DNA of 64,000 bases. It comes from Thalassotalea crassostreae. GTDB lineage: Bacteria; Pseudomonadota; Gammaproteobacteria; Enterobacterales; Alteromonadaceae. The DNA lies in assembly GCF_001831495.1 (NCBI RefSeq), contig NZ_CP017689.1, positions 2,232,001-2,296,000 of the forward strand, given 5' to 3'. Positions 34,506 to 43,507 of the stretch are shown here, piece by piece (position 1 is the first letter of the stretch; each line of letters begins with the position of its first letter). The translations under genes were made by a program, and so were the position numbers. Below the pieces are notes generated by a model, which worked only from the letters and a program-made list of their open reading frames with translations, ran no database searches and had not been told where the DNA came from.

Positions 34506-35537
34506 CTATGCGAATAGATAAATGCCCGCTAAAATCAGCACCGCAAACACTAGAGTTTCAGCCGTTATCAACACGACTGGTTTCCAACCTACGGAAACAA
34601 TTTGTTTTAATGAGGTTTTAACGCCAATTGCCGCAATTGAGACTACTAAACACCAACTCGATAATGTTTTGATCATGTTAGCAACTTCAGCAGGAATTAA
34701 GCCGATATTATTGAGCACTGCTAAAATAAAAAATCCAATAAGAAACAATGGAATAAACGTTGTCACCCCACCTTCCATTTTAGAGCCACGTTCTTTAAAC
34801 GAGAAAAAGATAATCATCACTATCGGCAATAACAGTGCAACACGCAGTAGCTTGATGTAAGTCGCTATATCACCGGCTTCAGGAGAAATTGAGTAGCCTG
34901 CGCCCACCACTTGTGCGACATCATGAATTGAACCACCGATAAATACCCCGGCCAAATCGTCTGGTAAGCCTAAATAAGCAACAATTAACGGATAAACAAC
35001 CATGGCGATAGTACTTAGCGTTGTTACACCAATAACGGTTAATGCAAAGAACTTTTCTTCATATTCTTTTCTCGGTAAAACCGTTGAAATCGCAGCGGCC
35101 GCTGAAACACCACATACCGCAACAGAGCCAGATGACAATACACCGAAGACTCTTGATAAGCCAAGCGCCTTAGATAGCACGATACCAAATAGCATCATTA
35201 ATGCCATCGAGACCATGACTATCATTGGTGGTGTTATACCAAGCGAAACGATATCCGAAAAGGCAATACGTACTCCGAGCAATGCTACAGCAAACCGCAA
35301 TACCGCTCGTGATGAAAAATTAATACCGGCTTGGTGCTTAGGCGATTCATATAAAAAGTGTAATGCTAAACCAAGTAACAGTGCAAACAGCATAACTGGT
35401 GCGTCATAGCGAGCAGCTAATGCACCTGATGCAATAGCAATTAATACACTGATGGCTACGCCAGAGTAATAAGAATTACATTTAGCAAAAAAATTGCTCA
35501 TTAGAGAATGAACGCTAGAACTGCTTTGCGATGTCAT
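34506..35537 (-). CDS. YeiH/UPF0324-type putative sulfate exporter family protein
   Basis: A 343-residue protein with about ten hydrophobic helices. The core VFGVLSSGSVAVCGVSAAAAISTVLP and FIGGSIHDVAQVVGAGYSIS are hallmark segments of the UPF0324 family. Some members are proposed to export sulfate or sulfite during organosulfonate use (TauZ-like), but most are uncharacterised. It has its own terminator and lies between the Paa-like operon and an acyl-CoA dehydrogenase. If the substrate of the island contains sulfur this would make sense, but the location alone does not show it. Confidence 0.88.
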   Translation of the reverse strand: MTSQSSSSVHSLMSNFFAKCNSYYSGVAISVLIAIASGALAARYDAPVMLFALLLGLALHFLYESPKHQAGINFSSRAVLRFAVALLGVRIAFSDIVSLGITPPMIVMVSMALMMLFGIVLSKALGLSRVFGVLSSGSVAVCGVSAAAAISTVLPRKEYEEKFFALTVIGVTTLSTIAMVVYPLIVAYLGLPDDLAGVFIGGSIHDVAQVVGAGYSISPEAGDIATYIKLLRVALLLPIVMIIFFSFKERGSKMEGGVTTFIPLFLIGFFILAVLNNIGLIPAEVANMIKTLSSWCLVVSIAAIGVKTSLKQIVSVGWKPVVLITAETLVFAVLILAGIYLFA

Positions 35538-35653
35538 GGCATGCCTTGGATTCGAATAATGGATTGGTGAATAACATTACAATGCCAGATATTTAATCAA
35601 ATTTATTGTCGCAACTGGCAAAATAGTTTCTTTTATAGACTCGATCATAACAA

Positions 35654-35688
35654 AAAAGGCTAATAACACTAGGTGTTATTGGCCTTTT
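35654..35688 (-). terminator. Terminator after acyl-CoA dehydrogenase
   Basis: Sixteen-base arms AAAAGGCTAATAACAC and GTGTTATTGGCCTTTT with one mismatch and a three-base loop. Confidence 0.88.
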
Positions 35689-35726
35689 AATCACTCTAAT
35701 TGATGCTACAAATGGCATTAACTCAA

Positions 35727-36875
35727 TTAAGATAACAAATCTCGAGCAATAATGACTTTTTGAATTTCACTAGTGCCTTCATATATGGACGTGATACGCA
35801 CATCACGTGCCATACGTTCAAGTGGATATTCTTTAATATAGCCAGCACCACCAAGCATTTGCAGAGCGTCATAGCACGCGGTATTTGCTTTCTCTGCAGC
35901 AAACAATTTAGCCATAGACGCCGCAGGTCCAAACGGTAAGCCCTGCTCTTTTAAGTATGCCGCTTGCATAATTAACAATCGCGCCGCTTCCATTTCGGTA
36001 TAACGTTCAGCCATCATCCATTGTAGGCCTTGGAAGTTGCTGATTGGTTGGTCAAATTGCTTTCGCTCTTTGGTAAATTCTTTGGCGTAATCTAATGCAG
36101 CTAAACCAATACCTAAAGCAAGCGAGCCAATACCAATACGACCGCCAGCTAACTCACCAACGGCAACACCGAAGCCTTTATTTTCTTGGCCCATTAGAGC
36201 ACTTGCTGGTACACGACAATTTTCAAAATGTACTTCATTTGTTGGTGAAGCTTTTTGTCCCATTTTGTCTTCATTTTTGCTTATATTTATACCTGGCGTA
36301 TTTGCTTCAACGATAAAACAAGAAATGCCACGACCTTTCTTTGCGTCAGGATCTGTGACAGCCCAAACCACAAATACACCGGCAAAGTTTCCACTGGTGA
36401 TATAGATTTTACTGCCATTTAAAATATAGTCATCGCCGTCTTTAACTGCCGTAGTTTTCATCCCTGCAGGATCAGAGCCTGCACCAGATTCAGTTAAACA
36501 AAACCCGCCTGCAAGGTATTCACCGCTACAAAGTCTTGGCAAATAAGTCTGCTTTTGTTGTTCATTACCTACAGCTTGAATAACTTCAGCAACCATATTA
36601 CTTACCGACGTGGTTACCGCAGTTGATGCACATGCCTTGGCAATTTCAGTTATTGCTAAAGAAAACGCAACTACCCCTGCTTCAACGCCACCGTACTCAG
36701 CTTTGATGTTTAATCCCATAAAACCTAACTCAGACAATTGCGCTAAGTTTTTCTTAAAGATTTCTTGGTCACCGGTTTCATCAAGATGAGCAGCAACAGG
36801 GGCTAACTCAGATTCCGCAAATTTCTTTGCCATATCTTGAATCATCATTTGTTCTTCAGTTAATGAAAGGTTCAT
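35727..36875 (-). CDS. Acyl-CoA dehydrogenase, short-chain/2-methyl-branched type
   Basis: A 382-residue protein from the ATG at 36875 (GGA upstream). The frame is open for 13 more codons, but the start MNLSLTEEQMMIQDMAKKFAE is the usual family start. ASTAVTTSVSNM, GFCLTESGAGSDPAG, KIYITSGNFAGVF and the C-terminal IYEGTSEIQKVIIAR with the catalytic Glu are all present. It resembles short/branched-chain acyl-CoA and isobutyryl-CoA dehydrogenases. It dehydrogenates a CoA thioester and reduces ETF. It stands alone between two terminators. Confidence 0.93.
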   Translation of the reverse strand: MNLSLTEEQMMIQDMAKKFAESELAPVAAHLDETGDQEIFKKNLAQLSELGFMGLNIKAEYGGVEAGVVAFSLAITEIAKACASTAVTTSVSNMVAEVIQAVGNEQQKQTYLPRLCSGEYLAGGFCLTESGAGSDPAGMKTTAVKDGDDYILNGSKIYITSGNFAGVFVVWAVTDPDAKKGRGISCFIVEANTPGINISKNEDKMGQKASPTNEVHFENCRVPASALMGQENKGFGVAVGELAGGRIGIGSLALGIGLAALDYAKEFTKERKQFDQPISNFQGLQWMMAERYTEMEAARLLIMQAAYLKEQGLPFGPAASMAKLFAAEKANTACYDALQMLGGAGYIKEYPLERMARDVRITSIYEGTSEIQKVIIARDLLS

Positions 36876-37007
36876 AGTAGTTCCAAATATATTATTTATG
36901 ACGCAAAGATACACCGTTAAGTTAGAATTAACTAGATGTATGAAACATTCTCGACGTTATTTAAAATTTTATCATGATGAAAAGTGTATGATATTTTGTA
37001 CATAAAA

Positions 37008-37038
37008 AAAGGTCATTATGGGTAAAATAATGACCTTT
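37008..37038 (-). terminator. Terminator after porin gene
   Basis: AAAGGTCATTA and TAATGACCTTT arms. On the minus strand the stem is followed by a T-run. Confidence 0.88.
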
Positions 37039-37083
37039 ATCTAATTATAGTTTAAGGATGAACTGATAATCAGTGACTATAAA

Positions 37084-38316
37084 TTATAAAATTATACGAG
37101 CGCGTAAACCGATTACAACTTGATCATCTTCAGCTGCAACACCTTCGGAATTCTTAATGTATTGCACATCAGGAATAATCTGGAAGTAATCAGTTACAGG
37201 AATTTTATAATACATTTGCGAGATAACTTGGTTCCCATCGTGACCCATTTGATCTTCGTTAACCTCAGCAAGCTGTACGGCAAAACCTAAGGTGTCTTTC
37301 TCTTGTAATAAACCGTAATAGCCAGCACCTACTGTTACAGACTTACTAAGCAACGGCGCAGAACCTTCAGACATACCAGCACGGAAGAATGGCATCCACT
37401 GCCCCATCATAAAGCTAGCTGAGAAATTTACACCGTGAGAGTCATCAGTCATGTAACCCCCCATTCCGTCACCAGCATTGTGGCGAGTACCACCGTCTTG
37501 GTGCCATAATGATACATGTACATTGTCCATGTAAATTGCACCTTTACCAGCTCCAGTGTAACCAAACTCAATTGATTTATGGTACTTATTCTCACTGAAG
37601 AAGGCATCGATGTTGTCGGTAAACTCATCAACTTCTGAGTAACCCGTTGCATCGATAACGCCACCTAATACATAGAAGTTTTTGTTTAGCATATGTCCTG
37701 CGGCGAAACCAAACGCAGCATCGTCAGGCAAAGCCATAGTACCATTACCTGTGGCCAGCGTTAAATGTGTGAAGTCGGTCCAAGGACTTGCTTGCGCAAA
37801 GGCATCGATATAATCTGTAGCATCTAAAAAACCACCCCAAACAATGGTGTTACCATCGTTGAAGTTTTGGCGCCAATAAAGATTGGTTATACGTCCGCCT
37901 TGATCACTGAAGTTAGCACCAGGCATACCAGCATATCCTTGGTTAAATAAACCGTAAAACTTCGGGTCTCTGTCTGTATACGCATGACGATGTTCAATTT
38001 TAAAATTTAATGAACCATTTTCAGTGGCCGCCCAAGAGCCCATAAAACGGAATACACCAGAAGCTGCGGTTTCGTCTGCACCATCATATACATCACCAGA
38101 ATTAATGGCATAAGAGTTATAATCGGCTGCCACGCTTAAACCATAGTTTTTTTCTAAAGATTCTTTCCAGCCTATACGCGGACTGTGCTTGTGATCTTCA
38201 ATCTCGTTTTCTGTAGCGCTTGGAGAACCAACACGTTGACCGTCTTTAGCAAAAACCATTGGACTCAATGCTAACGATATTGAAGCTGCGATAAGCGATT
38301 TAAATTTTAACGACAT
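37084..38316 (-). CDS. OprB-type porin (paralogue)
   Basis: A 410-residue protein with a signal peptide ending at MVFA (about residue 23). The barrel includes LNFKIEHRHAYTDRDPKFYG, LYWRQNFNDGNTIVWGGFLDATDYIDAF, SIEFGYTGAGKGAIYMDNVHVSLW and the terminal strand GLRARIIL. It is clearly related to the porin at 23845-25185. Channel substrate is unknown. An AGGTAAAT ribosome-binding site precedes the ATG. A perfect inverted repeat (38340-38362) lies just upstream. The gene is divergent from the S8 protease gene. Confidence 0.87.
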   Translation of the reverse strand: MSLKFKSLIAASISLALSPMVFAKDGQRVGSPSATENEIEDHKHSPRIGWKESLEKNYGLSVAADYNSYAINSGDVYDGADETAASGVFRFMGSWAATENGSLNFKIEHRHAYTDRDPKFYGLFNQGYAGMPGANFSDQGGRITNLYWRQNFNDGNTIVWGGFLDATDYIDAFAQASPWTDFTHLTLATGNGTMALPDDAAFGFAAGHMLNKNFYVLGGVIDATGYSEVDEFTDNIDAFFSENKYHKSIEFGYTGAGKGAIYMDNVHVSLWHQDGGTRHNAGDGMGGYMTDDSHGVNFSASFMMGQWMPFFRAGMSEGSAPLLSKSVTVGAGYYGLLQEKDTLGFAVQLAEVNEDQMGHDGNQVISQMYYKIPVTDYFQIIPDVQYIKNSEGVAAEDDQVVIGLRARIIL

Positions 38317-38682
38317 AATTATTTACCTATTAAAATGACGTACATTTCAACCCACAATGTACAGTTATATTTCGATTTCTATGATGGGCGCATCTTAAAG
38401 AATAAAGTACAAAGAAAATGGTTAATTTCGGCAGGTAAATTAATCGAAAACAAACTGTTACAGATAACTACAAAATCGGTGAACTTTTTCAGTAGAAACA
38501 ACGTATAAATAAAAGTTCTACATTTAGTTCATTTTATCAGCGAGCTATTTTTCCTAAAATAACCAGTTTAAGGTGATTTAAACATCAACAAATAAAGACG
38601 TTTCGCGTATAATACTGACGTTTAAAATCGTGCTGTTTTACTAACTTAAGAATTAAATAGCTGACTACTTACCGAGGATGTA
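38317..38682. other. 366-base divergent intergenic region: porin / S8 protease
   Basis: No gene seen. The only clear structure is the GTACATT/AATGTAC inverted repeat at 38340-38362 near the porin start. It should carry both promoters. Confidence 0.6.
38340..38362. promoter_or_regulatory. GTACATT-N9-AATGTAC inverted repeat
   Basis: Perfect seven-base arms, 24 bases upstream of the porin ATG. A candidate operator or 5' leader hairpin. Confidence 0.35.
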
Positions 38683-41600
38683 ATGGTAATAACACAAATC
38701 AATAAATGTTGTTTAATACTTATTTTGTTTACCACAATGCTTCATGCGAAGGTCTACGCAAATAGTAACTCTGTAGGTTGGCAGAAAACTTCTACGATGC
38801 ATGCTGAATCCGAACAAACATCGAAGCCAAAAGTACGAGTATTTGATAAATCAGTTGGTAGCAAAACGCAAGTAAGCCAACGTAACGTTGACGATCTTTA
38901 TATTATCATCATGCAAGATCAGTCATTGGTGACCTTTGCCCAACAACAGCAGACACTTCAACTTAACCGCGCAGCTAAACCGAAGAAATTAAACTTAAAA
39001 TCGGCAACTACTCAAGGGTATTTAACGGCATTAGAAGCAAGTAAAGGTAAAGTCATTAATGACTTGTCGATGCAACTAAACAGACAGTTAAAAGTTGAAA
39101 ACAATTTTAAGTATTCAATTAACGCATTCACCGCAAGAATTAACACCGATGATTTAGCTAAAGTTAGATCTCATCAAGGCATCAAGTCTGTCGTTAAAGT
39201 GACACCAAGAAAATTGACAACATTCTCTGGACCACAACATGTTAAGGCTGACAAAGTTTGGAGTGGGATTGCTACGGGTGTTGAGTATAAAGGCGAAGGC
39301 GTAATCGTTGGTATTCTAGATACCGGCGTCAATCCAAATCATCAATCCTTTGCTGCCATTGGCCAAGACAACTATCAGCACAACAATCCGCTACCAAATG
39401 GCGAGTATTTGGGTGATTGTGCGCAACCTGAATACAAAGATTTATGTAACGACAAGCTTATTGGTATTTGGAGCCACCCAGAGATCACCAATCAAAGTGA
39501 CACACCGGATATTGGTATCGACTTTGATGGTCACGGCAGTCACGTAGCAAGCACTGCGGCCGGCAATGTATTAAAGAATATTCGTCCAAACAATGTATTA
39601 GGCGATGTTTCTAATGCTGTATTTGAACAAGTAAGTGGCGTTGCCCCTCATGCTAATGTGGTTTCTTACCAAGTATGTGATTTATATTCCTGCTGGCCAG
39701 ACATTGCCTTAGCGGCGGTAGATCATGCAATTGAACATGGTATCAATGTACTGAATTATTCGATTGGTTCACCAGTAAGCAATTCGCCATGGGATTCATT
39801 TAACTTTGATGCGCAAGCAATGCTAAATGCTCGCGCAGCCGGTATTCATGTTGCCGTTTCAGCGGGCAACGAAGGAAATAATGGTATAGATGACAGTGAA
39901 ACCATTTTGGCGCCAGCAAATGCGCCATGGTTAACATCAGTCGCTGCGGTTGATCACGGTGGTACTTTAAGCAACGAGAAAACCATTTCGTTTTCACCTG
40001 CATCAAGTGTAGTTGAAAATATTTCTGGTCTATCTGCAACAAAAGGTGTTGAAGCAGAAATCGTTGACGGTAAAGATTTTGGCAATGGGGATTGTTTATC
40101 TCCGTTTGCTGAAAACACACTATCAAATAAAATTGTAATTTGCCGTCGCGGTGATATTCCGCGAGTGGAAAAAGGTTCAAATGCATTAGCCGGTAATGCG
40201 GCTGGCATGATATTGATTAATGTTGCTGACGGCGATGAAAGTTTAAATGGCGACCTGCATCAATTACCAACGGTTCATGTTAACTATGTTGATGGTGAGA
40301 AAATTTTAAACTGGCTCAGCTCTGGAGCAGATCAATATAGTGTAAGTTTTAGTGATTCACAGTTAACAACAGATAATAACTTTAAAAACCAACTCGCCGG
40401 CTTTAGCTCTATTGGGCCAGAACCACTGTTTGAAAGCTATTTAGTACCAACGGTTGCTGCTCCTGGTGTACAAATCTATGCTGCCGATAACAATACTAAC
40501 AATTCAGTAATTCAGCTATCGGGTACATCAATGGCTAGCCCCCACGTTGCCGGCGCACTTGCGCTCATTGCCGGTTTAAAACCAGAGTGGACGCCAGCGC
40601 AAGCACAATCGGCTCTAATGCTAACCGCTGATGCAGGTGTTTTTAGGTTAGTTTTAAATGAAGTGACAAACCAATACTCAAAACAAGCGACCACAGTTTT
40701 CGACCGTGGCACCGGCTCAATTGTAATTGATAGAGCGTTAAATGCCCCACTAACCATGGATGAGACTATTGAAAATTATATCGATGCTGATCCAAGTAAC
40801 AACGGTAAGCCACAGCAATTAAACCTACCCGCCCTCGTTGCTAAAGATTGCTTAATTGAATGTACCTGGCAGCGCACATTCACGGCAACTAATAACAGTC
40901 AATTTAACCTCTCCATCGACAGTGAAGATGGCTTATTAGTTACGGCTAATCCAAGTCAATTTAGCTTATCTGCTGGGGAAACTGTTAGCATTGAATTTTC
41001 GGCAAAGATTGATTCAAATTATCAAGGTGGTTATCAAGAAAGTACGATAACCATCGACAATAACGACAACTTTTCTTCATTATCGCTGCCGGTTATGGCA
41101 TCGTTTAAACGTGGTAAGTACCCACAAGATATTGAGATAATCGCGAATTCAAATATTGGTTCAGAAAACATTGAAAACGTGGTTACTGTTGGTGTAGACA
41201 ACATAGTAGTAACGCCTTTTGCGTTATCAAAAATCAATCAAACTCAATTACAATTACAACGTGATGACAGTGATTTTAGTAACTTTCCATACAATGTGAT
41301 TAATGATGAAGGTAGTTTTTATAGTGTGCCATTTGGCATTAGTTGGGAGTCTAGATTTTTCTCCGCCAAAATAATCTCAACAACGTCGCCAGACATTGAT
41401 CTGTATGTCGCATTTGATGCCAACCTTAACGGTAAGGTTGATGCTTACGAGTTTTCAGAATTACTTTGTGAAAGTGCCAATTATGGCTCCGATGAAGCTT
41501 GTGTTATCGATTACCCTGCTTACGGCAATTATGTATTGCTTGTGCATAATTACGGCGATTATGACACTGCGACAGGCGACTTAGACGATGTCGAAATAGA

Positions 41601-42528
41601 GTTTTATAGTATTGCGCCGAACAACAACATGGTTAATGCCTATGTAAATAACGATATTCTAGATCTACAAGATATAGGTTTAGTACTTGATTGGGATGCA
41701 GAAATGGAAAAAGGTAGTGAATACATAACCGCTATCGATTTAGCCTCTGCCGCTGATACTAGTGAAGATATTGCCTATATCCCTGTTCGTATAAAACGCT
41801 CTTTTCAATCGATTAGTGTCTATAATGCCGCTAGTACTATCGGCGGAGAAATATTAACCCTAACGATTAATGTTGATGGTAACGATACCGATACGGCGCA
41901 ACTTTATGACATCCGTATTGACTTACCTGAAAGCTTGAATCTATTAACTAGCAGTCACAACGCTGAATTTGCGAACGGTAAGCTTAATTTAAGTCTTGAG
42001 TTACCAGCTAACAGTGATGCTCAAACCGTTACGATTGATTTAAATACTAATGCCGTTACCTATGACGAAATGATCGATTTATCATTAACTTATCGTTTAG
42101 ATGCGGGTAATGAACAGACATTAAATTTTTCTACCATCAGTATTAAGGGCAAGCCCGTTGCATTAATCAATGACAGTGAATCATTTTTTAGAACAGCGGT
42201 TGAAGGTTCACAAATTACCCTGTCTGGTTTAGCGAGTTTTAATCCAAGCGCAGTGAGTAATTTAACTTATCAATGGCGACAAATTTCTGGCCCTAACTTA
42301 AGCATCGCCAGTAATAACAGCGAACTGCAATTAAGCTTACCTGAAGTTAATGCCGATGAAACCGTCGTTATTGAATTAACAGTTTATCAAAATGGTGTTG
42401 AATCTGTTGCTACTGCAACCATAGACATAGAAAATAAAAAGTCGAGCTCTGGCGGTGGTAATTTGTTCTGGTTATTGGTAATTCTCAGCTTAGGTTTAGT
42501 ACGAAAAAGACTAGATTACATTCGTTAA
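38683..42528 (+). CDS. Secreted S8 (subtilisin-family) protease with PA domain and GlyGly-CTERM tail
   Basis: A 1281-residue protease with a signal peptide (about 1-26) and an I9-like propeptide at about 65-165. The S8 catalytic domain carries Asp213 in VGILDTGVN, His284 in GHGSHVAS and Ser616 in GTSMASPHVAG. A protease-associated (PA) insert lies at about 465-545. Beta-rich domains follow, including an Fn3-like one (about 700-800) and a PKD-like one near 1165-1250. The end SSGGGNLFWLLVILSLGLVRKRLDYIR has the GlyGly-CTERM layout: Gly-rich motif, membrane helix, basic end. That signal is cut by rhombosortase and allows type II secretion to the cell surface. It digests proteins outside the cell. 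It is monocistronic with a strong terminator. Confidence 0.93.
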   Translation: MVITQINKCCLILILFTTMLHAKVYANSNSVGWQKTSTMHAESEQTSKPKVRVFDKSVGSKTQVSQRNVDDLYIIIMQDQSLVTFAQQQQTLQLNRAAKPKKLNLKSATTQGYLTALEASKGKVINDLSMQLNRQLKVENNFKYSINAFTARINTDDLAKVRSHQGIKSVVKVTPRKLTTFSGPQHVKADKVWSGIATGVEYKGEGVIVGILDTGVNPNHQSFAAIGQDNYQHNNPLPNGEYLGDCAQPEYKDLCNDKLIGIWSHPEITNQSDTPDIGIDFDGHGSHVASTAAGNVLKNIRPNNVLGDVSNAVFEQVSGVAPHANVVSYQVCDLYSCWPDIALAAVDHAIEHGINVLNYSIGSPVSNSPWDSFNFDAQAMLNARAAGIHVAVSAGNEGNNGIDDSETILAPANAPWLTSVAAVDHGGTLSNEKTISFSPASSVVENISGLSATKGVEAEIVDGKDFGNGDCLSPFAENTLSNKIVICRRGDIPRVEKGSNALAGNAAGMILINVADGDESLNGDLHQLPTVHVNYVDGEKILNWLSSGADQYSVSFSDSQLTTDNNFKNQLAGFSSIGPEPLFESYLVPTVAAPGVQIYAADNNTNNSVIQLSGTSMASPHVAGALALIAGLKPEWTPAQAQSALMLTADAGVFRLVLNEVTNQYSKQATTVFDRGTGSIVIDRALNAPLTMDETIENYIDADPSNNGKPQQLNLPALVAKDCLIECTWQRTFTATNNSQFNLSIDSEDGLLVTANPSQFSLSAGETVSIEFSAKIDSNYQGGYQESTITIDNNDNFSSLSLPVMASFKRGKYPQDIEIIANSNIGSENIENVVTVGVDNIVVTPFALSKINQTQLQLQRDDSDFSNFPYNVINDEGSFYSVPFGISWESRFFSAKIISTTSPDIDLYVAFDANLNGKVDAYEFSELLCESANYGSDEACVIDYPAYGNYVLLVHNYGDYDTATGDLDDVEIEFYSIAPNNNMVNAYVNNDILDLQDIGLVLDWDAEMEKGSEYITAIDLASAADTSEDIAYIPVRIKRSFQSISVYNAASTIGGEILTLTINVDGNDTDTAQLYDIRIDLPESLNLLTSSHNAEFANGKLNLSLELPANSDAQTVTIDLNTNAVTYDEMIDLSLTYRLDAGNEQTLNFSTISIKGKPVALINDSESFFRTAVEGSQITLSGLASFNPSAVSNLTYQWRQISGPNLSIASNNSELQLSLPEVNADETVVIELTVYQNGVESVATATIDIENKKSSSGGGNLFWLLVILSLGLVRKRLDYIR

Positions 42529-42551
42529 ATTCACTTATAAAATGCTGTATA

Positions 42552-42592
42552 AAAAAGCCACGGTAACTAAAAATCAGTTACCGTGGCTTTTT
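42552..42592 (+). terminator. Strong terminator after S8 protease
   Basis: Seventeen-base arms AAAAAGCCACGGTAACT and AGTTACCGTGGCTTTTT, 24 bases after the stop. Confidence 0.95.
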
Positions 42593-42647
42593 AAATTCCA
42601 GTGTTATTTTTACAAGTGCATTAGTAAAGGTACAGAAAGCCCTATGC

Positions 42648-43298
42648 TTATTTCGGTTCAGAAAATAAGCTTTTCAAGCTTTCGGCAAAACCTAACAATT
42701 TTTCTTTAGTAGAGCGTTTAACTTCAACCTCGACAGTGCCCATAACCACTTTACCTTTTATCGTTATTGTCGGCGCTTGTCGATTTGCCACACTTGGTGA
42801 TTTATTTTCAACACTGCTCATCACGCTATATATTTTTGACACCACATTAACGTTTTCAGGAATATAAATTGTATCTGTACCAAGCACACAATTAATATTT
42901 ATGGTGACGTTTTGGTGCTGAAATATTGCATCGGTAAAATCTAATGTCGTTGACCCTAAGACGTCGACAACAGTAATTTCTTTAGGCACTAACCATTTAC
43001 CACTTCGTTCATTCGAGCCAAGAATGCTTCTTAGCTTAACTTCTTCGTCACTAATATGGTGGCTATAGTTTGGCGTAAATTGAGATTCTTTTTCACTTTG
43101 ATATTGATTATCTGTTTTTAACGGTAAGTCCTCAACTAAAGCAACAATTTCATAAGCATCATCACTTTGCATCGCCTTATCCAGTCGATGTTCAAATGCT
43201 TCTGCAGATATAACTTGACGGCTGTAATTATAAATTAATCGATCTACAGTCTCGTCTCTTACTTGTTCAATTGGGCGGTCTTCTAGTTTTACGTCCAC
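42648..43298 (-). CDS. DUF1707/LiaF-C-like protein
   Basis: A 216-residue protein from the GTG at 43298, which follows an AAGGTG ribosome-binding site; another GTG three codons earlier has no such site. Residues about 1-60 (RDETVDRLIYNYSRQVISAEAFEHRLDKAMQSDD) match the DUF1707 SHOCT-like domain. The C-terminal half (VVDVLGSTTLDFTD, INCVLGTDTIYIPENVNVVSKIYSVMSSVEN) matches the beta-helical LiaF C-terminal/DUF2154 domain. Such proteins in gram-positive bacteria sense envelope stress. No transmembrane helix is seen here, so it is probably cytoplasmic. Role unknown. Confidence 0.7.
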   Translation of the reverse strand: MDVKLEDRPIEQVRDETVDRLIYNYSRQVISAEAFEHRLDKAMQSDDAYEIVALVEDLPLKTDNQYQSEKESQFTPNYSHHISDEEVKLRSILGSNERSGKWLVPKEITVVDVLGSTTLDFTDAIFQHQNVTININCVLGTDTIYIPENVNVVSKIYSVMSSVENKSPSVANRQAPTITIKGKVVMGTVEVEVKRSTKEKLLGFAESLKSLFSEPK

Positions 43299-43460
43299 AA
43301 TATGCACCTTTTATTAATAACAATTTTTATAGTTTCTTTATAACTTTCATAGAAGCAATATCCTTGCCAATAAAAAATACACTAATATTTCAACAACTTA
43401 TAAAAACAAAAAATATGGTATTAGTTAATTTAACCAAATATTAACAAAGTTAGTAAAAAA

Positions 43461-43482
43461 AAACCGCCTAAATTGGCGGTTT
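43461..43482 (-). terminator. Terminator of TonB receptor-protease-Calx-beta operon
   Basis: AAACCGCC and GGCGGTTT arms. On the minus strand a run of about nine Ts follows. It lies 26 bases after the stop of the last gene. Confidence 0.9.
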
Positions 43483-43507
43483 CTAATTGATGACTAAGCG
43501 TTGCTTG

